In this document: one piece after another, positions 11,062-23,597 of the stretch
Layout: each line of letters starts with the position of its first letter
Position numbering within the stretch: position 1 is the stretch's first letter
DNA from: Lytechinus variegatus
Lineage: Eukaryota > Echinodermata > Echinoidea > Temnopleuroida > Toxopneustidae
Direction of reading: 5' to 3'
DNA: 64,000 nucleotides
Assembly: GCF_018143015.1 (NCBI RefSeq)
Contig: NC_054758.1
Location: 10,338,501-10,402,500 of the forward strand
The notes under the pieces: model-generated
What the model was told of the DNA's origin: nothing
Database searches by the model: none
Seen by the model: the letters and a program-made list of their open reading frames with translations, nothing else
Program-made: the position numbers and the translations under genes

Positions 11062-13956
11062 CATCCAGGATATAAATCCATAGACTCTCAAGAATGCTAA
11101 GACCAGGGCATTATTGATAAACTTACGAATTGATTCTGGATTGTCTCCACCGAGGAAAAATAGTAAAGGAGTGGAAAGTATCAAAATGGCAATGGAATTC
11201 CCAAAGCTCCACCCCGGGTGATTGAGTTTTAGGACAGAGAACACCTTTCTTTAAAAGTGAACAACTGTTTCTTTTTTACTCAAAAGGACTAAAATAAGAA
11301 CAAATTGTCACAAAGATATTGGTTTCATCTTGTAAAGCGCCTTTTGCAGAAGGAGTGAGAAGGTCATATCAATAGACATTTTGCAGTGACGTGATCACGT
11401 CGCCATCTTAGAAGCTGAAGACATTGCTCTGCATGTGTTGGTGATCTGCAACAATCTACCAACTCCTTTTATACGTACTCCTATATCCTCTGAGGAAGGG
11501 CGCTGTGAGATTTTGACGTCGTACATAATTTACTTAGGAGTGCTGATTTTTCTCGTAACTTGAACTAGACAAATCAGCACTCCGAAGTGCAATCACTATA
11601 CACATATATTTAGAGTGTATGAGTAAGGTTTATATGAAGTTACAATCTCATAATTGAAATCATCGTTAGGTCTTCCCATTTTAGTGCTACTTTCAGCCAT
11701 TATGCTATCTGCACACAGTGAAGCTGCTGTTCAATTTTGTTCATACAGCGCTGTTGGCTTTCTGAACTTTTTACAGTGTTTGTAAATGATTAACATTACA
11801 CATACTTTGTTACTAAACATTTTAAACACTTGTTAAACTGTTAAAAAATGCCGTTATGCACATATAGTAACCGGTTTTGTATAAGATTTTTACGTTTTAA
11901 CGTTTTACCACGCACTATTTAGTCTGGTATGACTCGATTATAGAAAGGTGGTGTTTCTGTTCATAAATTACTCTAATACGTCTAAGTTGTTATTGTAAAA
12001 CTTCAGCAGCCATGGGTATTTTAATCTTTATTAGCATAATTATGAAATGAGCAAATGATTGGATATATTTTTTATGTGAACCCCGGTGGAGGGGTTTTGA
12101 AAAAAGAGAAACCATTCATTCACTGCTATTTATTTATTTGACATAATTTTTCAGTTTGATTTTGTTCAACTTTCCTGAATATAACGATTAGCACAATTCA
12201 TTATCATATGGAAAAATTATCAATAATATTCAACAAAGATTTTTATGGTCTTGGGCCAAATAGTTACTATCAATCCTCATTTGATATTTCACCATAATTA
12301 TTAGAAGCGTAAGTTTTGGACTTTTGTTTCATTTTTTTTCATTTCAACCGTTACTTCACCTATGATAGGCCACTGCATAGAACTTATTATTAACTCATTT
12401 CAAGCTCAATTGTTTATTTGTGTTTAATGTGGAAGATCATTGGTTTAGAGATAATAACTTGTATATTGCCAACAATTCGCATGGAATTACAATGCAATAA
12501 CTCTGTCAAGTATGAAGAAAAGAGTACAGCCAAGGAGAGCGTTTCAGTGAGATTTATCGGCTGACAAATGGTAAGATTTGATAACTTACCTTGTCGGATA
12601 AAACGTCTGACAACTCATTTCAATGAGATCAATCGGGTAGGACTTACAGATGTGTTACGATGTGTAACGATGTGTTACGGTGTGTTACGATGTTTAACGA
12701 TGTGTTACGATGTGTAATGACAACCAAATGAATTCTGACAGTATCAAACAATATACATTATAATTATACATGTATCTCTCATTCTCATTATATAAAATTA
12801 ACAATTGTGTGCCAAATAATCCTGGTAGAAATTAAATGATTACTATTCGAAAAACTATATTTCCTGTTTGAATTCATCTGCCTTCAAAACTGCCCTTTAT
12901 GTATAAGAAGTTTATGATTTATACCTCGTTCCCTCTATTGTGCAATCTATTACGAACGCTACCCAAATGCTGACTGACCTTTCGTAACCGATCGCCAAAC
13001 TTGTTTAACCCTTCAAAATGGTTCTTCGATCGATACAATTGCCATTGAATTATATGATCTGGTACGATCACTACTAATAATCCACGATTAAGACCACAGT
13101 TAAATCGTGTCGCGACAGTGGGAACTATATAGGCATTAGGAGGAGAAGCTTCAGGTTGGCGATCATACCTAGTTCACACTCTCAAGATTCTTGCCACGAT
13201 TAATACGGTGGTATCGTAGCAGATCGTATCCGATCACGTCCGTCTTTGCAATAATATTGAACGTAGAAAATTTTTGAATGATCTTTAAAAAAATCGCGAT
13301 CAGTTCGGAAAGGCCAATTAAACTTGAAGTTCGCCACGGATTCTATCTGGGCATGCGCGAACGACACTGCAGTCCTTTATCCGGTTTTTTTTGTGAGAGT
13401 TTGGTAGAAAAAGGCAGATTGGGATACTCTACATGTGGAATTCGGATCTCTCTTGCATGCAAGGATTGGTCGAGAACTCCGAAGCCTTAAATTTAAGTGG
13501 AAGCGGCATCTATAGGTTTTGCCTTTCAGGAAACTGATGCAGATACAAAAAGTGAAGTCTTTTTTTTCAAAATGATAGGCCTACAAGTGACCATACGAAG
13601 TACTGTGATTGCGATCTCATGACAAACTTAAGAAGAAAATAAAGATTCTGTATATCTGAGAGGTTACTCACAATTGCAAGTTTACTCAGTTTAGAACGTG
13701 CATGACACCCACTAGCGAAATTGCTTATGCTTATGCCAGACAGTATAAGTCAACACAATTGAATGACATTCAATTTGAAACTGAGCAGGCGTAAACTTGT
13801 CCTCCGCAATATCCATCTCGGAAATGATATATATATGGATTGACATGATTAAAGAGTTTTTAACGTTAAGTGAAATGCTGTGCGAGAGGTGGAATTAATG
13901 CAAGAAGTATATTTTGCTGATTTTCCATCAAGAACTGCAGTGAAAACTATTGCAAT
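11062..13956. other. Intergenic, between the adaptor-like and receptor genes
   Basis: No exon is supported. Visible items are a 14-bp palindrome GACGTGATCACGTC near 11390 and the decamer array at 12649-12718. The stretch at 12960-13260 has many GATCG and GATC sites. The proximal part should hold the receptor promoter, but no clear core element was identified. Confidence 0.5.
12649..12718. repeat. Decamer tandem repeat
   Basis: Seven consecutive units of GATGTGTTAC or one-base variants (for example GATGTGTAAC, GGTGTGTTAC). Confidence 0.9.
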
Positions 13957-16900
13957 ATGTCTGGCCCTGTCGGCACAACGGTGGCGTCTGAAATTTTGAC
14001 GGATGTTACCCCAGTCATGATAGCAGGAGACAGTGAGGACATCGTCCTGTCGAGTCCTTATTCTCCGGACGTCGTTATTGTATTATCCTTGGCCATAGCC
14101 GTGATCATCTTCATGACCGTCGTCGGAAATCTCTTCGTCGTCATTGCGTTCTGCACGACAACCAAACTCCGCACTTACAACAACTATTTCATTTTGGGTC
14201 TTGCCATCGCCGACCTGTTGGTCGGTGCAGTCAACATGCCTCTCTTCGCTGTCGTAATAATCATGGGACGATGGCCGTTCAGTGCCGTCTTCTGCGACAT
14301 CGCCTCCTTCTTCGACCACGCGTTCGCACAAACCAGCATGGTCCTTGTAACCCTCATCAGCCTCGATCGTTGCGTTGCTGTATCGGACCCTTTCCGACAT
14401 CGTCGACACTGGCGACGACGGTCCCGTGCAATCCTCATCATCGCCATCAGTTACATTCTCCCGTTCATCGTTTGGTTACCTGTGACGACACTTTGGCAGA
14501 TCATCAGCGGCAATGACCAAAGGCCCTTTCCTGAAGATGTCTGCCAACCCTTGTACTTCCAGAGTGTCGTTGCAAGCTTTGTCCTGCCCATGGTTTGCTT
14601 CGTCATCCTTTATATCCTAACGACAGCCCTCTGTGCCAAAATTTACGCCGTCATTAGAAAATTCTACAAAGGTCGAAAGAAGATGAGTCTTGCTACCGGG
14701 ATCACGCAGTCTCCGTCTTCCGGTGTCGACCGGCCAAGTGATCCTGGAACTTGCAACATAACTGCATCGGTACGGACACTGGCTGCCACTGAGAGAGTTG
14801 CTGTAAAGGAAGACATCAAAAGGACAAAGAAAATTGGCAGTGAGAGCATGAAAGGTTTGCCATAAATATATCTAAAGTATTCATGAACAATTACATTCTT
14901 GCATTGGAATGCCATCTTATTGCAGGCTTAAATTGGTAGCTGAAATTTTAAAATTGGTTATAAGTATTGTGAATAATATTTCTCTTACAATATGCCCGAT
15001 TATATATAGATACAGTTAAATGTGTCAGTTGATAAACACGAAGAGTGCTCAATGCCCAAATCATAACTAGAAAGAATCATATATACCATATACCATTATG
15101 ATGGTATTACCTTACTAAAATATAAATCGTTGACCAATTGATTATTAAGAAATTGCATTATAATCACTCGTTGTTGTTTGCTGAGTTGGTACAGGATTCA
15201 TTCACTTTAATGTACATACCTGCACGTATATATTGTGTACATATTAAATTATTTTAGTGATGTTGCTAAGCATGATAGAAGAGTTAGTAATCATTTAATC
15301 AATCATTTTAATGGGTGTGAACTCATTTTCTGGTTTTGGTTTCCGGAAAACCCATTCATTTAGATATTATTCGAGAGAGCGAAGTGATACATAAATTGGT
15401 TTCAATCCCAAATATTATTATGCGCGTTACTATGCATTTATAGTAGACCGGCCAAAACGATTTTATACTTCGGACCGCAAATTTTGTTAATGCTTGCTAA
15501 TGCTTGGCATCCCAGCTAATATACTGGCTAAAATGTAGTAACCGTCACCCCTACTTTGTTATGGGATCAGGACAACTACCCCCGGGACAATTACCCCCCA
15601 GGACAATTAGCCCCCGGACAACTACCCCCGGACAATTACCCCCTGAGGACGATTACCCCGAGGACAATTACCCCGAGGACAATTACCCACGAGGACAATT
15701 ACCCCCGGACAATTACTCTCTAGACAATATCCCCCGGACAATTACACCCGGACAATTACCCCCGAGGGAACCCTCTGTTATAGATAGTATGACTATTCGA
15801 TCGCGTATACTTCAAGATTTCCTAGTTTTCTGAGATCACCATACACAAGGGCGGAGGCTGGCTGGTGTGAGCAATGGGAGATGCACATTTTGGGGAGGTG
15901 GAACCAAAGCTTGGCAAACCAGCTGCTGAAAGCAAAAGAAAGTCCTCAAATTTCATTTTGCAAGAGTCTGAACTCCTCTGCCTCAGCGCACCCCCAGCCT
16001 ACGCCCTTGATGCATCCACAAATGTTGATATCAAGTTCGTAAAATGCGAGAGAGCGAGACGAGCAAGGAATGATAAGATTCAGCTCTTTAGAGAAATATG
16101 CTATGTGTATACTTTATAAAAAAATATTACTTAATTAGTCACCTGACTTGGTGAACTTCCCTGATTTTGAAAACCATTTGCATAACCCGATTAGAACATC
16201 CAGGAGGAAACTGCTTTTTTGATTCACAGGTTTTCGCCAAAGACTTCTTGGTTGTTCGTAGTGAGGAAGGCCAATTGATAATAATTTTTCTTTGTTCTAG
16301 AGGAAGGACGTAACGCTATCAATATTTGGATGTTTAACGTACTTCCATGACCATAATTTTGTTGGAGCCTGATGAAAGAATTCCCTGACATTTGCTCCAC
16401 CTTAAATTTACACACTAGTGGAATGACTAACTTCAACCCTGAAGTTGTACCCTTTCATAAACTGAACCATAAACCTAGCATTATTTTTTTTTCATACGCA
16501 GGCGTTCGTACCTTGGCCTTTATCGTTACTGCTATGTGGATAGCATGGTTCCCGGCCATGGTCGCCACTCTGACGTCACCATTTTGTCCCACGTGCGTGC
16601 CGAGTATAGTTCTTTCGGTAAGTATGTGTCAGCCCGTTGGCAAGTTGTTCCATAAACATGATAAAGTTGTTTTCAAGCCTGCATAAGACAACTTTGGAGT
16701 GTAGTGGGTTTTCACGCACGGTACACCACGTATCTTTCTTGGACCTTTCTTGGATCAGCGCCGCAATATATTGTGGCGCTATAATATAATGAAAGATTGT
16801 ATACAATATAATGAAAGATTGTATACAACCTTTCATTAATCAATTGCTACAGACCAAACAGGTCTTTGCGCTCATCCACTTCTGGCTTCCTTGTTATTCC

Positions 16901-18214
16901 AAAAGTTTCAAAAACTTGGGGGAAAGATCATTTGCTTTTGCTTACCCCACTTTGTGGAATAGCCTTTTTGAAGACATAAAAAATGTACCTCTGTCGAAAC
17001 TTTAAAAAAAAATTCTAAAAACTTTTTTTATTTAATGCTTAGCTTTTTGTGCCCCTTGAGCACTCTACAGAGTGGATCTGGCGCTTTAGAAGTCACATTA
17101 TTATCATTTATATTATTATTGATAATATTGTTGTTGGTCCTGAAAAAGACCACCAAAACTCGATGTTTTGACAAGCGTTTTCATGTCGTCTTCAGGGTAA
17201 TCAATCATGTTAATTTTTTAATCAGTGTCCTGGAACCTTTTTTTTAAGAAAGGATGGTGATTGACTATCAAGCAAGCCCCCCCCCCAAAAAAAAGAAGGC
17301 CGTGTAACAACGCCGTAGAGTGAGTTTAAACGTGGGAGAACGTCGAGTTTTGTCGCGTTGTACCGAAATATAGATGGACTCCAGTGTACATGTACCCTGA
17401 AGGTGAGTATTTACTCGATCTGAAGTAGATATGAACTGACCGCTGACTATCAAATAACTTTTCTGATATGTCTAGGGTGGATTGCAGACCATTTATTGAC
17501 AGTTTGAGATTGACCCTGCAACTAAACGTTACTTCGAAAAAAAAACTTTGCACTTGCGCAGAATAGCTAGTCCATGTCTTATATGTGCATACCATTTTAG
17601 GGAAGTTTAAACCAAATTTAAAACCAAACCGTGACTATTAAACGAATTTTACAAAATCCAGAAAACAGGTTGTTACTGAGAACGATCCTCGCTGTCTTGA
17701 GGAACCTGAACCTCATAAAAGTGGCGAATTGCGATGAATTATTTCAAAGTAATGAATCAGCGCATTTTGATCGACCTGATTTTCTTCTGAATATTTGATA
17801 TAAAAATTAAGTAACAAAATAACAACTTAATTTGATAGATGAAGGCTATGTAGATTAAAGGGACTAAAACTAATGATAAATATGAAAAAAATATTTATTA
17901 TGATTCTTAAAAAAATAAACAAAATTATAATTGCAGACCAGAATTGCAAAAGCACGATTTAATATTACCGAGAATAGCAAACACTTAACATAGAAAGTAA
18001 TGTATGGGACTACACTATGCACGCACCAAAAAAAAAGCCTATTGGTTCAACAGTTTTGATCAAATAAAATGTTAAGGTCACTCGCGGATCCGGGGGGGGG
18101 GGGGAACGTGCTCGGCACGTGCATTTTTACATTACAAATTAAAATTTGTAATGTAAAAATGCTATCAAAACAGAGGTGTGCCCCCTCTTTTCGGGCTTGT
18201 CAAAATTTTCCTCC

Positions 18215-18254
<40 letters not shown>

Positions 18255-20104
18255 ATATATACATACATAGATCTGCCCCTGGTTAGGGTATCATGAACAC
18301 AGATGTCAGAGGCAGTAGAAAAGTGAAAATAAGTCATGGCAAGGAAAGTTAAAGGTCAAGTTCACGTTTTAAATTGAATAAATAACGAAAAATCAAACAA
18401 GCAGAAAGTTTCATCAAAATCGGATGTAAAAAAATTGAATTATAACATTTCAAAGTTTCCATTATTTAAAGAAAAAAGCCCTAAAAACTCAATGACATGC
18501 AAATGAGACAGATGATGATGTCACTCACTCACTATTTCTTTTGTTTTTTATTGTTTGGATTATACGATGCTTCATTTTTTACAGATTCGACAATTGAGGA
18601 CCAACCTGACTGAACCACTGTTAGTTTTAATCAATGCCAATCCCACATGTTCAGGGAGAAATTAATTGTTGTTTCACTTGATAATGAGCAAAAAATAAAA
18701 TATTTTATATTTCATATAATGAAATACGAAAGATATAGTAAGTGGATGATGAAATCAGTCTCCTCATTTGAGTACCCACCAGGATGTACACATAACTGTT
18801 TTGTGAAATTAAGCGAAACTTTAAAATGTCATAATATTTTATATCCGATTTTGATGAAATTTTCATTGTTATGCTTGTTGGATTTGTTTCTTTTTACATG
18901 TTTTATTCTAATCATTTTTTTGGTTGGGGTGGACTTGGCCTTTAAATAATCCCATTCGTTTGAATTTTAATTTTACTCTTGGTAGCGCTCTTGGCAAGTA
19001 TTGCAGAGTGAGTAATATTTCAATGCGATCGCGAAAGGTAATTTTATCTTTAGAAGGGGACATAATACCACTTTTGATCCTTATAAATTCAATAAAACCG
19101 CATCAACCGTACTGATATCGATTTAGAGGGGAAAAATCTGTTTTATCAAGTCTCGAAACATTTGTTAGTATCATTCGTGGCTTCGTAAGAAAAATAAAAA
19201 AAAATGTCGGAAATTGCTTAATCCGGTTTCTGGACGAATATCATTGAAAATCAGCATGGCATCAGAAACTATGATCAAAATAAAAATATTGTTTGATAAG
19301 AAAGTATATCTGAATATATTTTAATTGATTTTCTTGGCACATTCAAAATAGCTTTTTCAATATATCAGTGGCTTATATAAAACATCATAACAAATTTCTT
19401 TAATGCCCTACTTTAACTGTCAAGCTTTCCAATGATAATCACATATATTTAAAAAAAAAAGGTTGGCTCTTCCATTTAAGTTTCCTTCTATTACAAAAAA
19501 AGGTCGCATGATATTCAGTACAACCTGCGCTATTCGGGTAACATCTATATCTTTAAATGTCACACGAGATATTAGCCCGTGGTACCAATTTTCTTGGGTA
19601 TGATGGTTATTTGGTATTTATAAATTTCATTTTCAATATAATATGATTTTTTTTAAAAATATATTCTAGCAAATTCATTTTCCCTCAGGAGGAGGAGGAA
19701 GTGGAGGAGGAGGAGGAGGAGGGGGAGGAGGAGGGAGCGGTGGAGGAGGGGGAGCTAGGGGGCCTGGGAGGAGGAGGAGGGGGAGAGGAGGAGGGCGTCG
19801 GAGGGGGAGGAAGAGGAGGGGGAGGAGAATATATATATATGTATATACGCTTGCAGACTGGTTTGAACAGTTTCGTTAGCATAAGGGGGAGGGGAGTATA
19901 CTATCTTTCTGCGTCGCTGACATTCTATTCACTACTTTTTCTATATATTTTTTTCAATTACAGGTGGTAATATTCTGGGGCTTCATGAATAGTATGGTCA
20001 ATCCGATATGTTACGCTCTGGCAGACGAAGCCTTCAAAGACAGTTTCAAGAGGATTCTCACCCTGCGATGTCTGAAGATTGACAGTAGGGCACCATCAAT
20101 TTGA
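13957..20104 (+). CDS. Aminergic-type GPCR (muscarinic/H3-like), 3 exons
   Basis: Exons are 13957-14839 (or 14854), 16502-16617 and 19964-20104, giving about 379 codons. Intron phases are 1 and 0. Exon 1 encodes TM1-TM5. It shows N58 (GN, TM1), D86 (LAIADLL, TM2), the C113-C196 pair expected to join TM3 to loop 2, D120 at the amine-binding TM3 position, and DRC at 137-139 where DRY is usual. WLP..TLWQ at the end of TM4 resembles muscarinic receptors. Exon 2 holds TM6 with AWFP. Exon 3 holds TM7 with MNSMVNPICYA and a short tail KDSFKRIL. These fit a plasma-membrane receptor for a small amine, closest in pattern to muscarinic and histamine H3 receptors. The muscarinic Tyr-Asn after WxP in TM6 is Ala-Met here, and the TM7 tyrosines are Ile and Phe, so acetylcholine is unlikely as sole ligand. 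Two donors in the same phase (14840, 14855) allow a 5-residue alternative in loop 3. AATAAA occurs at 20125. Confidence 0.88.
15570..15768. repeat. GGACAATTACCCCC minisatellite
   Basis: About 13 imperfect units of 14-17 bases, each GGACAATTACCCC with a variable C/G-rich tail. It yields a PPGQLPP-like reading frame that is not a gene. Confidence 0.92.
16205..16300. repeat. Dispersed repeat, copy 3 (diverged)
   Basis: Shares AAACTGCTTTTTTGATTCA and TTTTCGCCAAAGACTTCTT with the copies at 3.9 and 9.7 kb. Confidence 0.45.
18079..18281. mobile_element. Small hAT-like element with perfect hairpin
   Basis: Termini CACTCGCGGATCC and AGATCTGCCCCTG are imperfect inverted repeats. They are flanked by GTTAAGGT (18071-18078) and GTTAGGGT (18282-18289), an 8-bp duplication with one mismatch. 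Inside, 18121-18140 and 18143-18162 are perfect 20-bp inverted copies around an AA loop. A (TA)n run lies at about 18218-18252. Confidence 0.6.
18353..18941. mobile_element. TTAA-flanked foldback element, copy 1
   Basis: TTAA lies at 18349-18352 and 18942-18945. The ends AGGTCAAGTTCAC and GGTGGACTTGGCCT are inverted copies. Inside, TCATCAAAATCGGATGTAAA near the left end is mirrored by ATCCGATTTTGATGAAATTT near the right end. No transposase frame. Confidence 0.75.
19687..19829. repeat. GGA/GGGGA polypurine tract
   Basis: About 140 bases of near-pure purine, 130 bases upstream of the last receptor exon. It yields Glu/Gly-rich or Pro/Ser-rich chance frames. Confidence 0.92.
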
Positions 20105-20199
20105 GCGAAGAATTGCATACAAAAAATAAAACAAAACATGCACAGGCCTACAGCCTTGATCTACTGGGGGGGGGGGGCATAGAGTCACGCAATGTGTCC

Positions 20200-21075
20200 C
20201 TCAATTATGTTCAACGTTTGTATTTAAAAAAAAAATGATTTCGATTAGTGAGTCAAGAAATTGCACCAAAAAAGCTTATATCCCGATCTGCTTCAAAACA
20301 CACAGTATCTCACATTGCGTTCAAAGTCTTTAACATAATATGAAAACGATTAGAACCAGGAAATGACTATATACAAAAATGACGACAGCCTCAATATAAT
20401 GCACATAAGGGAAGGCCCACCGTGTTGTCATAGTGTGTACACATCAAGTGTCATAGTTTTGGTCACAGTAACAACCCTTTGAAACACAACATGATATCAA
20501 TTTGAGTCAACAAATTACACAATTATAGACTACATCCTCGATATGCTGCAAAAACAGTCACCCACAGCGTATTCTACAGTGTATTCACAGTTAAGTTTAC
20601 AGTGTGGTTCACGGTTTGCTTTGGAACATAAAGTGAAATCAATTTGTGCCAAACAATTACACAACAAATAAATTACTACATCCTCGATCAGCTGCAAAAA
20701 CCTAGTGACCTACACTGTGTTTCACGGTGTGTTCACAGTAACCTACGTTTAAAGTGTGGTTCACAGTGTGATCACAGTTAGGAACGCAATGTAAACTCGA
20801 TTGAAGCCAACAAATTGCACAATAATTGACTAAATCCTCGATCAGCTGCAAAAACACAGCGATCTGCACTGCGTTTTACAGTCAGTGTGTTTAATCGTTC
20901 GTTCACAGTGTGATCATTGTGATCATTATGATCACAGTTCGCAAACTCAACGACAACTCGACTTGGGCCAAGAAATTGAAGAAAAATGAGCTGCATCTCA
21001 TACAGTGTGATCTACTGGGTGTTCACAATACGTCCACAGTGTGGTTCACTGGGTGTTCACAGTGTGGAACACAGT
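20200..21075. repeat. About 150-bp tandem repeat array
   Basis: Units of about 142-158 bases recur, starting near 20250, 20498, 20640, 20798 and 20946. Each has (G)CCAACAAATTGCAC, ATCCTCGATCAGCTGCAAAAAC and then GTGTTCACAGTGTG-like motifs. The array starts about 100 bases after the receptor stop codon. Confidence 0.7.
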
Positions 21076-21111
21076 TTGAAATTGTCTTCACAATTTTAAG
21101 ATGTTCATACT

Positions 21112-21687
21112 CAAAGGAAAAGCCCACCCCAACAAACAGTTTATTTGAATAAAATAGAAAAAAATTGAAAAAATTGAAAATTTCATCAAAATCGGATGTA
21201 AAATGAAAAAGTTGTGGCATTATCAAGTTTCGCTTATTTTCAACAAAAACAGGTATATGCATGTGCACAATTCTATTATTGCAAATGAGAGAATCGATGA
21301 TGTCCCTAACTCACTATTTCCTTTGTTTCTTTTTATTTTCTTTCAATTTTACCAATTTGACAATACGGACCAACTTGACTGAATCATAAAATGTTAAACA
21401 ATGTTAATTCCACATGTTCAGGCCAATATATTTTTTTCATTGGACAATGATGAGAAAAATTAGAATATTTCATACAATAAATACGAAAAAATAGTGGGTG
21501 AGTGATGAATCAGTTCCCTCATTTGCATACCAACCGGGATGTGCATAAACTATTTTGCGAAATTAAGCGAAACTTAAAATGTCATAATTTTCTTATATTA
21601 CATCCGATCTTTATGAAATGTTCAGGGTTGTGCTTGGTCTTGGATTTCTCTTTTTATTCAAATCAATCTCGAATTCAAGGGGTCAAC
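21112..21687. mobile_element. Foldback element, copy 2 (diverged)
   Basis: Same internal inverted motifs as copy 1 (ATTTCATCAAAATCGGATGT and ACATCCGATCTTTATGAAAT) and a GGAAAAGCCCACCCCAAC left end. The terminal TTAA is not intact. Confidence 0.6.
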
Positions 21688-21869
21688 TTTGTGAAAACAC
21701 TGTGGACGCTCACACACAGGGTAGAGCCCAATCCACAGTGTATGTCTATTTTCTCCATGCTGAAACTATCCTCTCATTTTGAAATTATGAGTATTTCAAA
21801 AGTGTGAACCACATCTTTATGCATTAAACAATGTGAACACAGTGCGAACACAGTGAGTGAATTGTACAT

Positions 21870-22172
21870 ACGTTAGAGAAACTCTATTAATTTAGCCTAA
21901 TTTTAGTTAGGAATGCACTATACCTTTTCTTAAACCCACTTAGTATAATTATCATTTAGTCAAATGCCAATTTTGTTTAATTTTCCACTTCGTCTTCTTG
22001 TGTATCATTTGTCAAATGCAGATCGGATCAACCGTTCACTTAACCTTATTAGATGAAATGGGTGACACTTTCATCTTCTTCGTATACATTCAGTATGATT
22101 ATTTATATTTGTATGTATTTATGTAATTGTATGTGATGACGGTTTAATGAATAAATTGAATTGAATTGGGTA
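21870..22172 (+). mobile_element. Probable LINE 3' tail
   Basis: Ends GAATAAATTGAATTGAATTG, a short (AATTG)n tail of the sort seen at LINE 3' ends. A similar tail occurs at 48245-48270. No coding part is present. Confidence 0.4.
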
Positions 22173-23029
22173 TAGTCTAACTAGAAATCAGACAAATAAT
22201 ATATTTGCCAATCGGTTGTGAGACTAAATGGCTAGTAGACGAACTAATTGTTTACGAATAATGAGTGGGATGAGACCAAATAAGGAAAAAAAAAACAAGT
22301 GGGCGTATAGACGAACCTGTAATTTACCATTAATTGTACTGTCGACAAACGTTGTGTAATATGTGTTTGTGTGAGGTTGATTTTTGCGCACGCTGTGGAT
22401 AAATCTATGTATGGATTATATTCATTCGATATCTTGATATTTATTTTATTTTAGACATACATTCGTTTGTCAAATTCCTCCAAATGTTGATAAGAACTTC
22501 ACTGATGGTGATACTATAAAAGATAAATGTAAGAATAATAAAGTTTGTTTTATTTCTCACCATGCAGAACAAGAAATAGTATAACAAAATATAATGTTAC
22601 ATTGATAACATCAATACAGAGTAGGAACTATAAGCATAAACACGTTTGAAGTGCGGATTCCCTTAAATAACAACTTATTTAAGTAACCCGTTTAACTACA
22701 ACATGGCTCGAATTAAGTATTCATTAAAAAAACAGAACAGAAAATTAATAAAAAAACTAGAATAATGCCCTTATAGCGTATTAAGATAATGTATGGACAT
22801 CATTTAGGCACCTCCATTATGAGATTAATTTTGAGAAGTATCATACACAGTATTTAGAGAAAAATAAATCATTCATATCTTTCTTCAATGATAAAATGTT
22901 ACAAATTCGTATATCTAAGGGTAGTGAATTCCAAATGCGATGCAGTGCTTATAAATCCATATATACAATCTTGGTAAAATCTTTTGTAAACTACTTTTAT
23001 TCTAACGAATTGAAGTCAATTACAAAAAT
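22173..23029. other. No gene recognised
   Basis: AT-rich intergenic DNA. No supported exon or clear repeat boundary. Confidence 0.4.
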
Positions 23030-23371
23030 TACAAAGGATTATTAAATCATTGCAAAGCACTTAAACACGGAGTGGTTACACTAAGAAAAAAAAACGTTAT
23101 GTAACCCGTAATTAATATTCCCTCTCCTTCCCCCCTTCAAAAAGTGGCAGAGTAATAACTTCATGTCAGTTTCATCGAAACAAACATCAACTGATTTGGT
23201 GAGTAAAAACGATTTACTAAATGGATTATGAGATAAATTTCAAACAACCAATCGTAATATTAACAGACACCAGCTGGTTATCTATGACAATCTTTGGTAA
23301 AGCATTATTTTTTTCTTAGTGCAACCACCCCGTGTTTATGTGCTTTGCAATCATTTAATGATACTTTGTAA
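23030..23371. mobile_element. Foldback MITE with long arms
   Basis: Arms of about 65 bases are inverted copies. Left (23030-23095) includes TCATTGCAAAGCACTTAAAC and GGTTACACTAAGAAAAAA. Right (23305-23371) includes TTTTTTCTTAGTGCAACCAC and GTGCTTTGCAATCATTTAAT. The central loop is unrelated. Confidence 0.75.
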
Positions 23372-23597
23372 GAAATTGTAATTTACTTGAATTTGTTATA
23401 ATAAAAATTAAAGAAAACTAATTTAAAGACCATCATGATTTTTCAAAGGCTATATTTTAATGGATTTATTGGGATATAAAGTAATGAATTTACAGGTAAA
23501 TATCAATACCAGCAGCTTCACCGTGAGGAGGGATTGTAGACCCAGAAATAATTCAAGCAGCAAGCGAGCAGTCCGGATCGAGACTTTACTTTAAACC

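Larger units (their letters stand above)
14840..16501 (+). other. Intron 1 of the receptor gene
   Basis: Contains a minisatellite (15570-15768) and dispersed-repeat copy 3 (about 16205-16300). The acceptor is a long T-run followed by CATACGCAG at 16501. Confidence 0.7.
16618..19963 (+). other. Intron 2 of the receptor gene
   Basis: A 3.3-kb intron with a GTAAGT donor and TTACAG acceptor. It contains a 25-bp tandem duplication at 16784-16832, the small hAT-like element at 18079, the TTAA-flanked foldback element at 18353, and the GGA tract at 19687. No additional exon seen. Confidence 0.7.

Noticed and set aside
14083..14516. Antisense and shifted frames over the receptor exon
   Set aside because: Shadow frames of the receptor coding strand, without domains.
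15504..15833. Collagen-like PPGQLPP frame
   Set aside because: By-product of the GGACAATTACCCC minisatellite.
19685..19970. Glu/Gly-rich and Pro/Ser-rich frames
   Set aside because: Polypurine tract translated on either strand.
20200..21075. CRISPR-like array of regular repeats
   Set aside because: Units are about 150 bases with diverged spacers in a eukaryotic intergenic region; no cas-like genes and the unit length does not fit.
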